Below, one piece after another: positions 8,955 through 16,752 of a stretch of 64,000 nucleotides of DNA (position 1 is the first letter of the stretch; each line of letters begins with the position of its first letter). The notes beneath the pieces were generated by a model that was given only the letters and a program-made list of their open reading frames with translations, made no database searches and was not told the origin of the DNA. The DNA is from Pseudomonadota bacterium (GTDB taxonomy: Bacteria; Pseudomonadota; Gammaproteobacteria; Xanthomonadales; Rhodanobacteraceae). The position numbers and the translations under genes were made by a program. The stretch is taken from contig JAJYPJ010000003.1 of assembly GCA_021795435.1 (NCBI GenBank), positions 32,962 to 96,961 on the forward strand, read 5' to 3'.

Positions 8955-9913
8955 GCGCCAAGATCCCTGGGCACCAACAGCCGAGCCATGGCGTTCACGA
9001 CGAGCGACAGCAGCAGGAGGGCAAGGCCGATCTCGGAAATGCTGTGGACCGCCATGTTGGTTGGATCCTGGAGCGCGCTATCCAGTTGCGAAACCATGAA
9101 TGAAGCCATGGTGGAGATCGGGCTGTAGATATTCTGGGGAAGAATGTTGAGCGCATTGCCGCTGATCATCAGCACCGCCATGGTTTCACCCAGCGCGCGC
9201 CCCAGGGCCAGCGTACTGACGCCGATCAGGGGCAGCCGCAAGCGCGGTAGCACGATCTTGCGCACGACCTCGAACCGTGTGGCGCCGACTGCCAGGCCTG
9301 CTTCTCGCAAGGCCTGCGGGGTGCTCTCGATTGCCTCGCGCAAGTTGGCGGCAATCAGAGGGACGCACATCAGCGCGAGCACGATCCCGGCGGTCAGCAG
9401 TCCGTAGCCGCTGCCGGAAGGTGGCCCAAAAAAGGGAATGAATCCGAGCCAGTGCGCCAGATGCGGATAGACGTGCCTCGAGAGCAGGGGAATGAGCAGG
9501 ACATAGCCCCACAAGCCGAAGACGACGCTTGGCACGGAGGCGAGCAGTTCGACCAGCAGCGATGCATAGGTCCGAATCCGCGGGGGAACCGCCTCGGCGA
9601 GGAATACGGCGGCCCCCACGCCCAGCGGGACGGCGAGCAGCAGCGCGATCAAGGAACTGGCGAGCGTTCCGACGACCAGAAACAGGATCGCGAAGGAAGC
9701 GCCCGGCATCACCAGTTCTCCGTGCACGGTGACGGGATCGCCGTACTGGTTGCCCAGATTCCACGCGTTGTGCGTCAGGAAATCAAAACCGTTGAAGCGA
9801 AGTGCGGGCCAGGAATCGTGGACCAGGAAGGCCAGCAACGCCAGAAGGACCAAGGGAATCAGCGCAGCGACAGCGGTCACCGTCGTGCGAAAGAGGGCAT
9901 CGCTGGTGCGCAT
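8951..9913 (-). CDS. pstC: Phosphate ABC transporter permease PstC
   Basis: A 320-residue inner-membrane permease, partner of PstA. The Pst family signature NLGNQYGDPVTVHG-like periplasmic region follows the first membrane helix. Further on are SVPSVVFGLWGYVLLIP and the EAA loop ALREAGLAVGATRFEVVRKIVLP, where PstB docks. It is separated from pstS by 62 bases containing a perfect inverted repeat, which may set different levels of pstS and the downstream genes. Confidence 0.95.
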   Translation of the reverse strand: MRTSDALFRTTVTAVAALIPLVLLALLAFLVHDSWPALRFNGFDFLTHNAWNLGNQYGDPVTVHGELVMPGASFAILFLVVGTLASSLIALLLAVPLGVGAAVFLAEAVPPRIRTYASLLVELLASVPSVVFGLWGYVLLIPLLSRHVYPHLAHWLGFIPFFGPPSGSGYGLLTAGIVLALMCVPLIAANLREAIESTPQALREAGLAVGATRFEVVRKIVLPRLRLPLIGVSTLALGRALGETMAVLMISGNALNILPQNIYSPISTMASFMVSQLDSALQDPTNMAVHSISEIGLALLLLSLVVNAMARLLVPRDLGA

Positions 9914-9923
9914 GGGTCGTGAA

Positions 9924-9956
9924 TCGGGGTCACTGTCGATCTGACAGTGACCCCGA
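9924..9956. repeat. Perfect 14-bp inverted repeat between pstS and pstC
   Basis: TCGGGGTCACTGTC and GACAGTGACCCCGA flank a 5-base loop. In the leftward transcript this forms a 14-bp stem just after the pstS stop. No T-run follows on the minus strand, so it is more likely an mRNA-stabilising or partially terminating element than a full terminator. Such processing sites are known between the first gene for an abundant binding protein and the genes for its permease. Confidence 0.75.
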
Positions 9957-9975
9957 ATTTGCCTCAGAGTTTCAC

Positions 9976-11052
9976 TCAGTGGATCTTGCTGATCTGCTGA
10001 AGGGTCAGGCTACGAGCAGAGGCCGGAAGCGGCAGGAAATTCACCTGCTTCAGGAAGCTCAGTGAATTGCCGCCGGTGGGACTCACTGCCCAGGTCAGGA
10101 ATTTCTTGATTTCAGCCGCCATCTGCGCATTCGGCTGGTTCAATTTGACCATGACGTACTCGTAATTGATGATCGGGTACGACTCGGCCCCCGGCGCGTA
10201 GATCATGCTGATGCGCTCGTCCTTCGGGGTCTTCGGAACCATGGCCGCCGCCGCCGCCGGCACCGTCCGTTCATTGATCATGACGAACTTGCCTGCGCGG
10301 TTCTGCAGTGCAGCCTCACCGAGTCCGTCCTTGTCGGTCTGGCCCTTGAAGCTCACGCCGACGTAGGCCACCGAGTACGGGGTGGTCTTGAGCGCGCTGA
10401 CCATGCCCGGGTTGCCGTTGGCGCCAATTGCACCCGGGACGGCCGGCCAGTTGACGGAAGTCCCGTAGCCCACCTTCTGTTCCCACATCTTGTCCGTGAA
10501 GCTGAGGAACTGCGAGAACATGAACGTATCGCCGCTGCCGTCGGTGCGGTGCACGGTCACGATCATGTGGTGGGGCAGGGCGACTCCGGGGTTCAGGCGC
10601 TTGATGGCTGCGTCGTCCCAATACTGGATCCGACCGTCATACATGCCGGCAAGCAGCGTTCCGCTGAGCTTGAGGTGGACGTTGTTGAACCCGGGCACGT
10701 TGTAATTGATCATTTGCGATGAAATCGCCACCGGGATGTTGAGCATCTCGCGGTTCTTCATCATTTGCGCGTTGCTCAGGTAGGCATCGGACGCGCCGAA
10801 CTGGACGAGTCCTTGGATGCTCTGCGCGATGCCCGTTCCGCTGCCGGTCGAGGCGGTGTTGATCCGCACGCCCGGATTGGCCCTGGTATAGGCAGGTACC
10901 CAGAGGTTGAACAACGGGTAGAGCAGGCTAGAGCCGGTTTCGTTGAGTGTGACGGTGGCGGCGGTGGCGCTGCCGATAGCCAGCAGGCCGGCGGCGGCCA
11001 GCATCGCGAGGCGGGGCGCGTGGCGGCGCGCGTTCTGCGAACGTTGCGTCAT
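9976..11052 (-). CDS. pstS: Periplasmic phosphate-binding protein PstS
   Basis: A 358-residue secreted binding protein that delivers phosphate to PstCA. A Sec signal peptide (LAMLAAAGLLAIGSATAA, about residues 15-32) precedes the mature domain. The phosphate-binding motifs NETGSSLLYPLFNLW, STGSGTGIAQSI and FGASDAYLS are all present, along with HRTDGSGDTFMFSQFL, where the SGT-type loop contacts the anion. It is the first gene of the operon and is preceded by a Pho box at 11116-11133. Confidence 0.94.
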   Translation of the reverse strand: MTQRSQNARRHAPRLAMLAAAGLLAIGSATAATVTLNETGSSLLYPLFNLWVPAYTRANPGVRINTASTGSGTGIAQSIQGLVQFGASDAYLSNAQMMKNREMLNIPVAISSQMINYNVPGFNNVHLKLSGTLLAGMYDGRIQYWDDAAIKRLNPGVALPHHMIVTVHRTDGSGDTFMFSQFLSFTDKMWEQKVGYGTSVNWPAVPGAIGANGNPGMVSALKTTPYSVAYVGVSFKGQTDKDGLGEAALQNRAGKFVMINERTVPAAAAAMVPKTPKDERISMIYAPGAESYPIINYEYVMVKLNQPNAQMAAEIKKFLTWAVSPTGGNSLSFLKQVNFLPLPASARSLTLQQISKIH

Positions 11053-11115
11053 GGCGTAATCCAGTTGGTTGGTGAAGGTTGGGCCGCAAGGCCGGCGCCA
11101 CTGTCGTCCGATTAT

Positions 11116-11133
11116 GTGACAGGAGCATGGCAG
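11116..11133 (-). promoter_or_regulatory. Pho box upstream of pstS
   Basis: On the minus strand CTGCCAT-GCTC-CTGTCAC has the 7-4-7 structure of a PhoB site (CTGTCAT-N4-CTGTCAT): 6 of 7 in the first half and a full match in the second, allowing the common terminal C. A weak -10 (GACAGT) follows after 10 bases, the usual distance at PhoB-dependent promoters. It lies 64 bases from the pstS ATG. Confidence 0.75.
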
Positions 11134-11292
11134 CTGGGCCTATGTATACGAACCGTAATATTGGACCGGGCCGCCATCGAACGCCAGCGGTTCTTGGCGC
11201 TTGCGTTGCGAGATCGGCCGGGAACGAACGGCCTTCCCGGAGGGGGTGGCTAGGACGGGCAGCACCGGCCTGGCTCGCAGGACAGGCAGCGA

Positions 11293-11931
11293 TCAGGGGT
11301 CCGGTGCGTCGCTGACGCCATCCATGCTGAGGCGTCGCCATGTGTTGACGATGAGACAGAACAATTCCGCCGTGCGCTCGGCGTCATAGACGGCCGAGTG
11401 GGCCTGGCTGGCGTCCCAGGTCAACCCGGCCGCCTGGAGGGCCCGTGCGAGCACGGTCTGGCCGAAGGCGAGACCAGCCAGGCTGACCGTGTCAAAGCAA
11501 CTGAACGGGTGGAACGGGCTGCGCTTGGAACCGTTGCGCGCGATGGCCGCGTTCAGGAACCCCAGGTCGAAGGCGGCATTATGCCCGACGAGGATCGCGC
11601 GCTGGCAGCCTGCGGCTCGCACGGCTTGGCGAACGGGGGTGAATACGTGCTCGAGCGCCTCCGCCTCCGGAAGCGCGATGCGGAGGGGGTGGTCCGGCCG
11701 GATGCCGTTGACTTCGAGGGACTTGGGATCCAGCAGGCTGCCGGGAAAGGGCTGAACGTGGGTGGAGATGGTCCGGGCCGGCGCCAGTTGGCCAGACGAA
11801 TCCATCTGGGGAATCACCGCGGCGATCTCGAGCAGGGCGTGCCGCTGGGCCTCGAACCCGCCCGTCTCGACATCGACGATCACCGGCAGGAAGCCGCGGA
11901 AGCGCTGTGCGAGCTGTGTCGGTTCCGGCAT
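11293..11931 (-). CDS. rnt: Ribonuclease T
   Basis: A 212-residue DEDDh 3'-5' exonuclease that trims tRNA CCA ends and matures 5S and 23S rRNA 3' ends as a homodimer. Exo I is [10 protein letters not shown], Exo II is [13 protein letters not shown] and Exo III is [14 protein letters not shown], giving all four acidic ligands and the general-base histidine. The C-terminal [10 protein letters not shown] is also conserved. It sits between pstS and the porin, divergent from the porin, with no visible functional link to phosphate. Confidence 0.94.
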   Translation of the reverse strand: MPEPTQLAQRFRGFLPVIVDVETGGFEAQRHALLEIAAVIPQMDSSGQLAPARTISTHVQPFPGSLLDPKSLEVNGIRPDHPLRIALPEAEALEHVFTPVRQAVRAAGCQRAILVGHNAAFDLGFLNAAIARNGSKRSPFHPFSCFDTVSLAGLAFGQTVLARALQAAGLTWDASQAHSAVYDAERTAELFCLIVNTWRRLSMDGVSDAPDP

Positions 11932-11985
11932 CGGCCAAGCTTACCAGTGACGTCCGGGCGAACCGCCGCTTGGAATCGCGATCCA

Positions 11986-12003
11986 CGGTCATCCCATTGT
12001 CAT
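11986..12003 (+). promoter_or_regulatory. Pho box upstream of the OprD-type porin
   Basis: CGGTCAT-CCCA-TTGTCAT matches the PhoB consensus at 6 of 7 positions in each half with the correct 4-base spacer. Ten bases further on is GATTAT (12014-12019), a 4-of-6 match to a -10 box, the spacing seen at PhoB-activated promoters. The site faces the porin gene. Confidence 0.75.
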
Positions 12004-12040
12004 GTTCGGGTGGGATTATTTCGCGACCGTAACGGTAACC

Positions 12041-12068
12041 TTAAGAAATAGCAATATTAGCTTATACT
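12041..12068 (+). promoter_or_regulatory. Possible second, PhoB-independent promoter of the porin
   Basis: TTAAGA and TATACT are separated by 16 bases in a notably AT-rich stretch. The -10 box is a 5-of-6 match but the -35 box is weak. It would give a 5' leader of about 45 nt. Confidence 0.45.
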
Positions 12069-12120
12069 CACATGCGACAAAACGCTTCACCCACTCTGCA
12101 TTCCTCAGGAGACCCGCATC

Positions 12121-13440
12121 ATGCGTAAACACCTCATCGGCGCGGCGGTGGCGGCCGTGCTTGCCAGCACCAGCCTTGCGGCGCACGCTGACGCGCTTAG
12201 CGACATCTTTACCCAGGGCCACATCGATGGCCAACTGCGTGCGTACTACTTCAGCCGCCTGTATGACGCCTCGGCCGTGCCCGATGCCAATGCATTTTCT
12301 GGCGCCGCGCTGATCAACCTGCGCAGCGGCACCTTTGCGGATGGTTTCAGTCTGGGGGCGTCGTTCCTCACGGCCAACTCCTTTGGCGTGCAATCCGGCA
12401 ACCCGGCAAGCATCGACAGCACGCTCATGGGCATCAACAATTCGGTCAGCGCCCTTGGCCAGGCCTATGTCCAGTACCAGAATCGCCTGATGGAAGTGCG
12501 TGCCGGGTACCAGTATCTGAATACACCATGGATGGGGCAGAGCGATTCTCGCGTTCTGCCGGCTTCCTACAACGCGGTGTCCGCCGTGTTCAAGCCGGCC
12601 AAGGGATGGGACATCTATGCACTGCGCAGTTTCGGCTGGAAGAGCCGTACGTCCGGCGGCTACACGAGTGACAACCTGTATTACCCGCCGACGTTCAATG
12701 GCGACACCATGTATGGCGGCTTGGGTGGTTTGCCGGCCACGGCCCATCAGGCCAATGGCACCTGGGCGCTGGGTACCAGCTACGGCGTGGCTGGATTCAA
12801 GGGCCAGGCCTGGTACTACAACTTCCTCAACTTCGCGCGCATGGGCTACCTTGATGGTGCCTACACGTTCAAGACCGGCACGGGCTTCGACCCGTTCGTG
12901 GGTGCCCAGTATGTCGATGAATCCGGAAGCAGCAGCAACAACTTCCTCGTCGCCGACCAAGCCCCCCTGTTCGGTGTCCCCGGAAGTTCGGTCAAGAGCC
13001 GAGTGTGGGGCGTGACCGGCGGCGTGATCATTCCCAACGGTCGCATTGATCTCGGCTATAACAAGGTCGAGAGCCGTGCCGGCGCAGTCGGTGGCGGCGC
13101 CATCATTTCACCCTACACGGCGGCCTATGCAACGGATCCCCTCTACACGACCTCGATGATCCGCGGTCTTGTCGAAATGGGCCCCGGGCATGCCTGGAAG
13201 GCAAAGGTTACTTACAATCTCCTGAAGAATTTCCAGGTCATTGCCGCCTATGCCAAGTACACGACCCAGTATCGTGGCCACAGTCACGACGTCTACCTGG
13301 ACCTGATCTACAACCTGGACGGCTACCTCAAGGGACTGACTTTGCGTGACCGCTGGGAGCGCTCGGTCGGCGGTTGGAACCTCAATCCAGGCAACAAGCC
13401 CTTCACGTACAACCGCGTGATGGTCAGCTACTCGTTCTGA
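12121..13440 (+). CDS. OprD-family outer-membrane porin, probably phosphate-starvation induced
   Basis: A 439-residue outer-membrane beta-barrel protein. A signal peptide ends near SLAAHADA. The early motif DGQLRAYYFSRLYD and later blocks such as LPASYNAVSAVFKPAKGWDIY and LIYNLDGYLKGLTLRDRWER fit the OprD/OccD family. The chain ends VSYSF with the terminal Phe needed for barrel assembly. OprD porins usually carry basic amino acids or small carboxylates. Here the Pho box and the neighbouring pst operon suggest a role in taking up phosphate or organic phosphates, an inference from context only. Alternating hydrophobic strands run the full length. Confidence 0.85.
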   Translation: MRKHLIGAAVAAVLASTSLAAHADALSDIFTQGHIDGQLRAYYFSRLYDASAVPDANAFSGAALINLRSGTFADGFSLGASFLTANSFGVQSGNPASIDSTLMGINNSVSALGQAYVQYQNRLMEVRAGYQYLNTPWMGQSDSRVLPASYNAVSAVFKPAKGWDIYALRSFGWKSRTSGGYTSDNLYYPPTFNGDTMYGGLGGLPATAHQANGTWALGTSYGVAGFKGQAWYYNFLNFARMGYLDGAYTFKTGTGFDPFVGAQYVDESGSSSNNFLVADQAPLFGVPGSSVKSRVWGVTGGVIIPNGRIDLGYNKVESRAGAVGGGAIISPYTAAYATDPLYTTSMIRGLVEMGPGHAWKAKVTYNLLKNFQVIAAYAKYTTQYRGHSHDVYLDLIYNLDGYLKGLTLRDRWERSVGGWNLNPGNKPFTYNRVMVSYSF

Positions 13441-13466
13441 ACGCGATCGTTTCATCCTTGTGACGC

Positions 13467-13495
13467 ATGGCGGCGGGCTTCCGGCCCGCCGCCAT
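13467..13495. terminator. Bidirectional terminator between porin and nth
   Basis: A perfect 12-bp stem (ATGGCGGCGGGC / GCCCGCCGCCAT) with loop TTCCG lies between the convergent porin and nth genes. The right arm touches the nth stop codon. The downstream T-content is modest (TATGTTG), so strength is uncertain. Confidence 0.7.
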
Positions 13496-14235
13496 TATGT
13501 TGTCAGCGGGGAGGCTTTTTGCGGCCAGAGGCAGAGGTCGTTCAACACGCACCGGGCGCAATCCGGCTTGCGCGCCTTGCAGACGTATCGTCCATGCAGG
13601 ATCAGCCAGTGATGCGCGTGCTGACGGAACGCGGGGGGGACGGCCTCATTCAGGCCGCGCTCGACATCCAGCACGGTACGCCCGGGCGCGAGACCCGTGC
13701 GATTGGCGACGCGGAAGATATGCGTATCCACGGCAATCGTAGGCTGGCCGAAGGCGACGTTGAGAACCACATTGGCGGTCTTTCGTCCGACACCCGGCAA
13801 GGATTCGAGCGCTTCCCTGGAATCCGGCACCTCGCCGTGGTGGTGTTCGACTAGGCATCGGCTGAGTCCGACGAGGTGGCGTGCCTTGCTCCGGAAAAGG
13901 CCCAAGGATCCGATCAGCCGCGCCGTTTGAGCTTCGCCCAACGCGATCAGGGCAGTCGGCGTGGGGGCCCGTGCAAACAGCCGCGGCGTGACCTTGTTGA
14001 CGCCAACGTCGGTGGACTGGGCCGACAGCACCACGGCGACGAGCAACTCGAATGCATTGCGGAAGTTCAGTTCGGTTTCGGGCTCGGGATCCAAGCTCGC
14101 CAGTCGTTCAAAAAGTTTCGTGACGGCGGGTCGCGAGAGCCTGCGCGCGCGCGCGCGATTGCCCGTTGCGGGTTTCGACCGGCTCGGTTGGCGCGAGCCG
14201 GCGTGGCGTAGCTCGGGGGACGTGGTTCTGCGCAT
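13495..14235 (-). CDS. nth: Endonuclease III (DNA glycosylase/AP lyase)
   Basis: A base-excision repair enzyme that removes oxidised pyrimidines. The HhH motif LPGVGRKTANVV contains the catalytic Lys and AVDTHIFRV the catalytic Asp. Near the C-terminus C-x6-C-x2-C-x5-C (CKARKPDCARCVLNDLC) binds the 4Fe-4S cluster. The core matches E. coli Nth closely, but the N-terminus carries about 40 extra Arg/Ser-rich residues whichever upstream start is used. I chose MRRTTSPEL; a later GTG near VTKLFERLA is possible and would give the usual 211-residue size. Confidence 0.93.
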   Translation of the reverse strand: MRRTTSPELRHAGSRQPSRSKPATGNRARARRLSRPAVTKLFERLASLDPEPETELNFRNAFELLVAVVLSAQSTDVGVNKVTPRLFARAPTPTALIALGEAQTARLIGSLGLFRSKARHLVGLSRCLVEHHHGEVPDSREALESLPGVGRKTANVVLNVAFGQPTIAVDTHIFRVANRTGLAPGRTVLDVERGLNEAVPPAFRQHAHHWLILHGRYVCKARKPDCARCVLNDLCLWPQKASPLTT

Positions 14236-14280
14236 CCGGCAAGGGTAGCAGGCGCTCCCTTCAGGCACTGGCCGATGAAG

Positions 14281-14838
14281 TCAGGGAACGAAGCCCATCA
14301 GGATGCCGATCGACAGAACTGCACCGCCCAGTGCCAAGCCCATGCCTGCTGCGGCGAGCACGTCGCCGGGGTAATGCAGGCCCAGAACGATGCGCGAGGC
14401 CGCAACAAGGAGCGTGAAGGTGAGCAGCGGTACCATCAGGACCGGAAACCAGGCGCAAGCCACCATGGTGAAGCTGACCGCCTGCAACGTGTGGCCCGAT
14501 GGAAAGCTGAACTCGTCCAGTGGCGGCAGGTGGGCGACGATACCGTCGACGCTCCGGAATGGCCGCGGTCGCCGCGTCAGCTTCTTGAGCACCCAGTAAA
14601 GGCCGAGCGCGAGCAGCCCGGCAATGGCCATCGACGCGGTGGCGCGCAAACCGCGGGTGCCACCGAACAGACTCAGGGCGCCCATGAGTGCGTACCAGAA
14701 CAGACCGTCACCCAGCCGGCTGACGCCACTGAAGAAGGTCCGCACGGCACGCTGCGCACCCCAGCGATTGGCGCGCTGGCATAACCTGAGCCCAAGAACC
14801 GGGCGGGGGCGGCTAAGCGGCGGTGGCAGGCTGGCCAT
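14281..14838 (-). CDS. PAP2-superfamily membrane phosphatase
   Basis: A 185-residue integral membrane protein with the three PAP2 motifs: KKLTRRPRP, PSGH and SRIVLGLHYPGD, where the two histidines and the Arg form the acid phosphatase site. Several hydrophobic helices surround them. Likely substrates are lipid phosphates such as undecaprenyl diphosphate or phosphatidate; the sequence alone does not decide. Its start lies inside the 3' end of the glycosyltransferase gene (26-base overlap), so the two are co-expressed and may act in one lipid or glycan pathway. Confidence 0.9.
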   Translation of the reverse strand: MASLPPPLSRPRPVLGLRLCQRANRWGAQRAVRTFFSGVSRLGDGLFWYALMGALSLFGGTRGLRATASMAIAGLLALGLYWVLKKLTRRPRPFRSVDGIVAHLPPLDEFSFPSGHTLQAVSFTMVACAWFPVLMVPLLTFTLLVAASRIVLGLHYPGDVLAAAGMGLALGGAVLSIGILMGFVP

Positions 14839-15973
14839 GGCGCATTTCAGCGGCTAGTTCGCCGAGCAGGCTTTCGAAATCCGACGTGAGGGCGTCCGGG
14901 CTGTACGCTTCGACCGCCGCCCGTGCCGCTTGGCCGAGGCGCGCGCGCAATGCAGCGTCCTGGCCTATCTGGAAGGCGGCGCTCACAAAGGCGTCGCGGT
15001 CGCCGGCGGGCACACGCAGGCCGTCAATGCCATGATGCAGGTGCTCATGCGCTGCCGCGTGATCGAAGGCCAGCACGGCGAGACCACTCGCCATGGCTTC
15101 CAGGACCACGTTGCCGAATGTCTCGCTCAGGCTGGGGAACAGGAACGCGTCCGCGCTGGCGTAGTGTTGCGCCAGGGATTCCTCGCGTTGCACCCCGGCA
15201 AAAATGAATTCGGGATGCGCCGCCGCCAGGGCGGCGCGCTCGGGACCCTCGCCGACCCAGACATAGCGCGCACCTGGGTTGCGTGCCGCGAACGCGGCGA
15301 AGGCCTGCACGGCAAGGTCCAGATTTTTCTCCGGGGCCAGCCGCCCTACATAGATGGCGACTGGGGTCCGCGCGTCGACGCCCCACCGTGCACGCAGTGC
15401 GTCGCTGCGGCGCGCCGGGGTGAAGAGGCGCGTGTCGACGGTGCGTCGCAAGAGCCGGGCGTTGACGAGGCCCATGGCCGTCAATTCATCCTTCAGCGCC
15501 CTCGTGGGGACAAGCACTGCCTGTGCGCGGCGATGGAATCGACGCAGCCAGGCGCGGGCGACCGGCTCGAGCGCTGCCGCAACGTAATGCGCCATGTAGT
15601 GGTCAAAGCGCGTGTGGAATCCCGTGGCAACGGCAATATCCAGGCTTCGCGCCGCGCGGACGGCCGAGTCGCCCAGTGGGCCTTCGGTGGCTACGTAGAC
15701 CGCGTCGGGTCGTTGTTCGGCCCAGTGCCGCCGGAGACGGGCGGCGGCAGGAAAGCCCAGGCGCAGCCCGGGGTAGCGCGGCAACGCCATGCCTGGCAGC
15801 AGCAACGACTGCGCCCGCTCGTTGGCATTGGGGGCATGGGGGCCGGCTTGGCGGGGGCGGATGACTTCGACCGTGTGGTCCCGCGAAGCCAGTCCTTCGG
15901 CCAGCGCGTGGACCGTGAGCGCAACGCCATTGATTTCGGGCGGGTAGGTTTCGCTGACGATGGCGATGCGCAT
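14813..15973 (-). CDS. GT4-family glycosyltransferase
   Basis: A 386-residue GT-B-fold retaining glycosyltransferase. It begins MRIAIVSETYPPEINGVALT, the classic N-terminal glycine-containing loop. The C-terminal donor domain has YVGRLAPEKNLDLAVQAF and the E-x7-E block PSLSETFGNVVLEAMASGLA. It looks like the alpha-mannosyl or sulfoquinovosyl transferase group that acts on membrane lipids, but the sugar and acceptor are not determinable. The track extends it 86 codons upstream without support. The overlap with the PAP2 phosphatase suggests a two-gene lipid-glycan unit. Confidence 0.88.
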   Translation of the reverse strand: MRIAIVSETYPPEINGVALTVHALAEGLASRDHTVEVIRPRQAGPHAPNANERAQSLLLPGMALPRYPGLRLGFPAAARLRRHWAEQRPDAVYVATEGPLGDSAVRAARSLDIAVATGFHTRFDHYMAHYVAAALEPVARAWLRRFHRRAQAVLVPTRALKDELTAMGLVNARLLRRTVDTRLFTPARRSDALRARWGVDARTPVAIYVGRLAPEKNLDLAVQAFAAFAARNPGARYVWVGEGPERAALAAAHPEFIFAGVQREESLAQHYASADAFLFPSLSETFGNVVLEAMASGLAVLAFDHAAAHEHLHHGIDGLRVPAGDRDAFVSAAFQIGQDAALRARLGQAARAAVEAYSPDALTSDFESLLGELAAEMRHGQPATAA

Positions 15974-16237
15974 GAACCCGGCTCCAAGGCGATGCCGCGG
16001 GGAGGCTTCCACTGACTGCCCGGGCACGAGGCAGTCACACGAGCAGCCTGCAGGGCGTTCCGGCGCTGCGTCATCCGGCATCGCGCTTGCAGGCCGTGAC
16101 AGCTTGTAACACGAGCGTGGCGCGATGTTGAATGAAAGGTGACCGGATGATGACAGCGTCCAATGTCGAATCGAGAGCCATCGTTCCTTTTCGACGGGAT
16201 GGGAGGAGATGGCGCCGATGCCCCTGGTCATGCGGGC

Positions 16238-16268
16238 TTGACGGTGAATCCCTTGCCGGGCTTAAGGT
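16238..16268 (+). promoter_or_regulatory. MerR-type promoter with long spacer
   Basis: TTGACG (16238-16243) and TAAGGT (16263-16268) are 19 bases apart, the over-long spacing typical of promoters untwisted by MerR proteins. A short CCC-N5-GGG dyad lies in the spacer. The predicted +1 is within a base or two of the regulator's ATG at 16276, so the message would be almost leaderless. Confidence 0.45.
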
Positions 16269-16275
16269 GGGAGCC

Positions 16276-16737
16276 ATGGACCTGCATGAAAGGCGTACGA
16301 ATCCGGCCTCTGGCGCGACGGTGTGCCTCAGCATCGGCAAGGTGGCGCGCGGCAGCGGCGTCGCGATCGATACCATCCGCTTCTACGAGCGCGAGGGCTT
16401 GTTGCCTCCACCGCAGCGCCGAGCCTCGGGTTATCGCGTCTATGACCGTGGCGTGGTGGCCCGCCTGCGCTTCATCCGTCGCGCCAAGGCGTTGGGCTTC
16501 CGCCTTGACGAAATCCGCGATTTGCTGGCGCTGTCCGAAGACCGCGAACGCGGCGTGGAAGCCGTGAGGCAGAGGGCCAGCGTGCGGCTCGCCGATCTCG
16601 ACCGGCGTGTTCGTGAACTCAATCGCATCCGGCGAGGCCTGCGCGAGCTGGTCGATGCCTGTCCTGGTCATGGGGCGCCCGACCAGTGCCCGATCCTCCA
16701 GGCCCTTGGTGGCGCCGACGAGTCCGTCTTCGGCTAG
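16276..16737 (+). CDS. MerR-family metal-responsive regulator
   Basis: A 153-residue regulator. The N-terminal winged helix carries IGKVARGSGVAIDTIRFYEREGLL, diagnostic of the family, followed by the long dimerisation helix. The C-terminus has CPGHGAPDQCPILQAL, two Cys in the position of the metal loop of ZntR, CadR and CueR types, so it probably senses a soft metal ion. The true start is MDLHERR after AGGTGGGAG; the track adds 48 spurious residues. No metal exporter gene is adjacent in this window, so its target may be elsewhere or the gene may be autoregulated only. Confidence 0.88.
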   Translation: MDLHERRTNPASGATVCLSIGKVARGSGVAIDTIRFYEREGLLPPPQRRASGYRVYDRGVVARLRFIRRAKALGFRLDEIRDLLALSEDRERGVEAVRQRASVRLADLDRRVRELNRIRRGLRELVDACPGHGAPDQCPILQALGGADESVFG

Positions 16738-16752
16738 TGCGGGCGTCGATCG

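Noticed and set aside
11101-11122. CTGTCACATAATCGGACGACAG as a LexA or alternative Pho site before pstS
   Set aside because: The CTGT and ACAG halves are 14 bases apart, too far for a LexA box, and the 7-4-7 Pho arrangement fits far better when shifted upstream to 11116-11133.
12016-12960. 314-codon minus-strand ORF opposite the porin
   Set aside because: Lacks any domain and runs across the porin signal peptide and promoter. The plus-strand protein has a signal peptide and terminal Phe.
14930-16015. 361-codon plus-strand ORF opposite the glycosyltransferase
   Set aside because: Shadow frame with Gly/Arg/Gln-rich composition. The minus-strand frame has all GT-B motifs.
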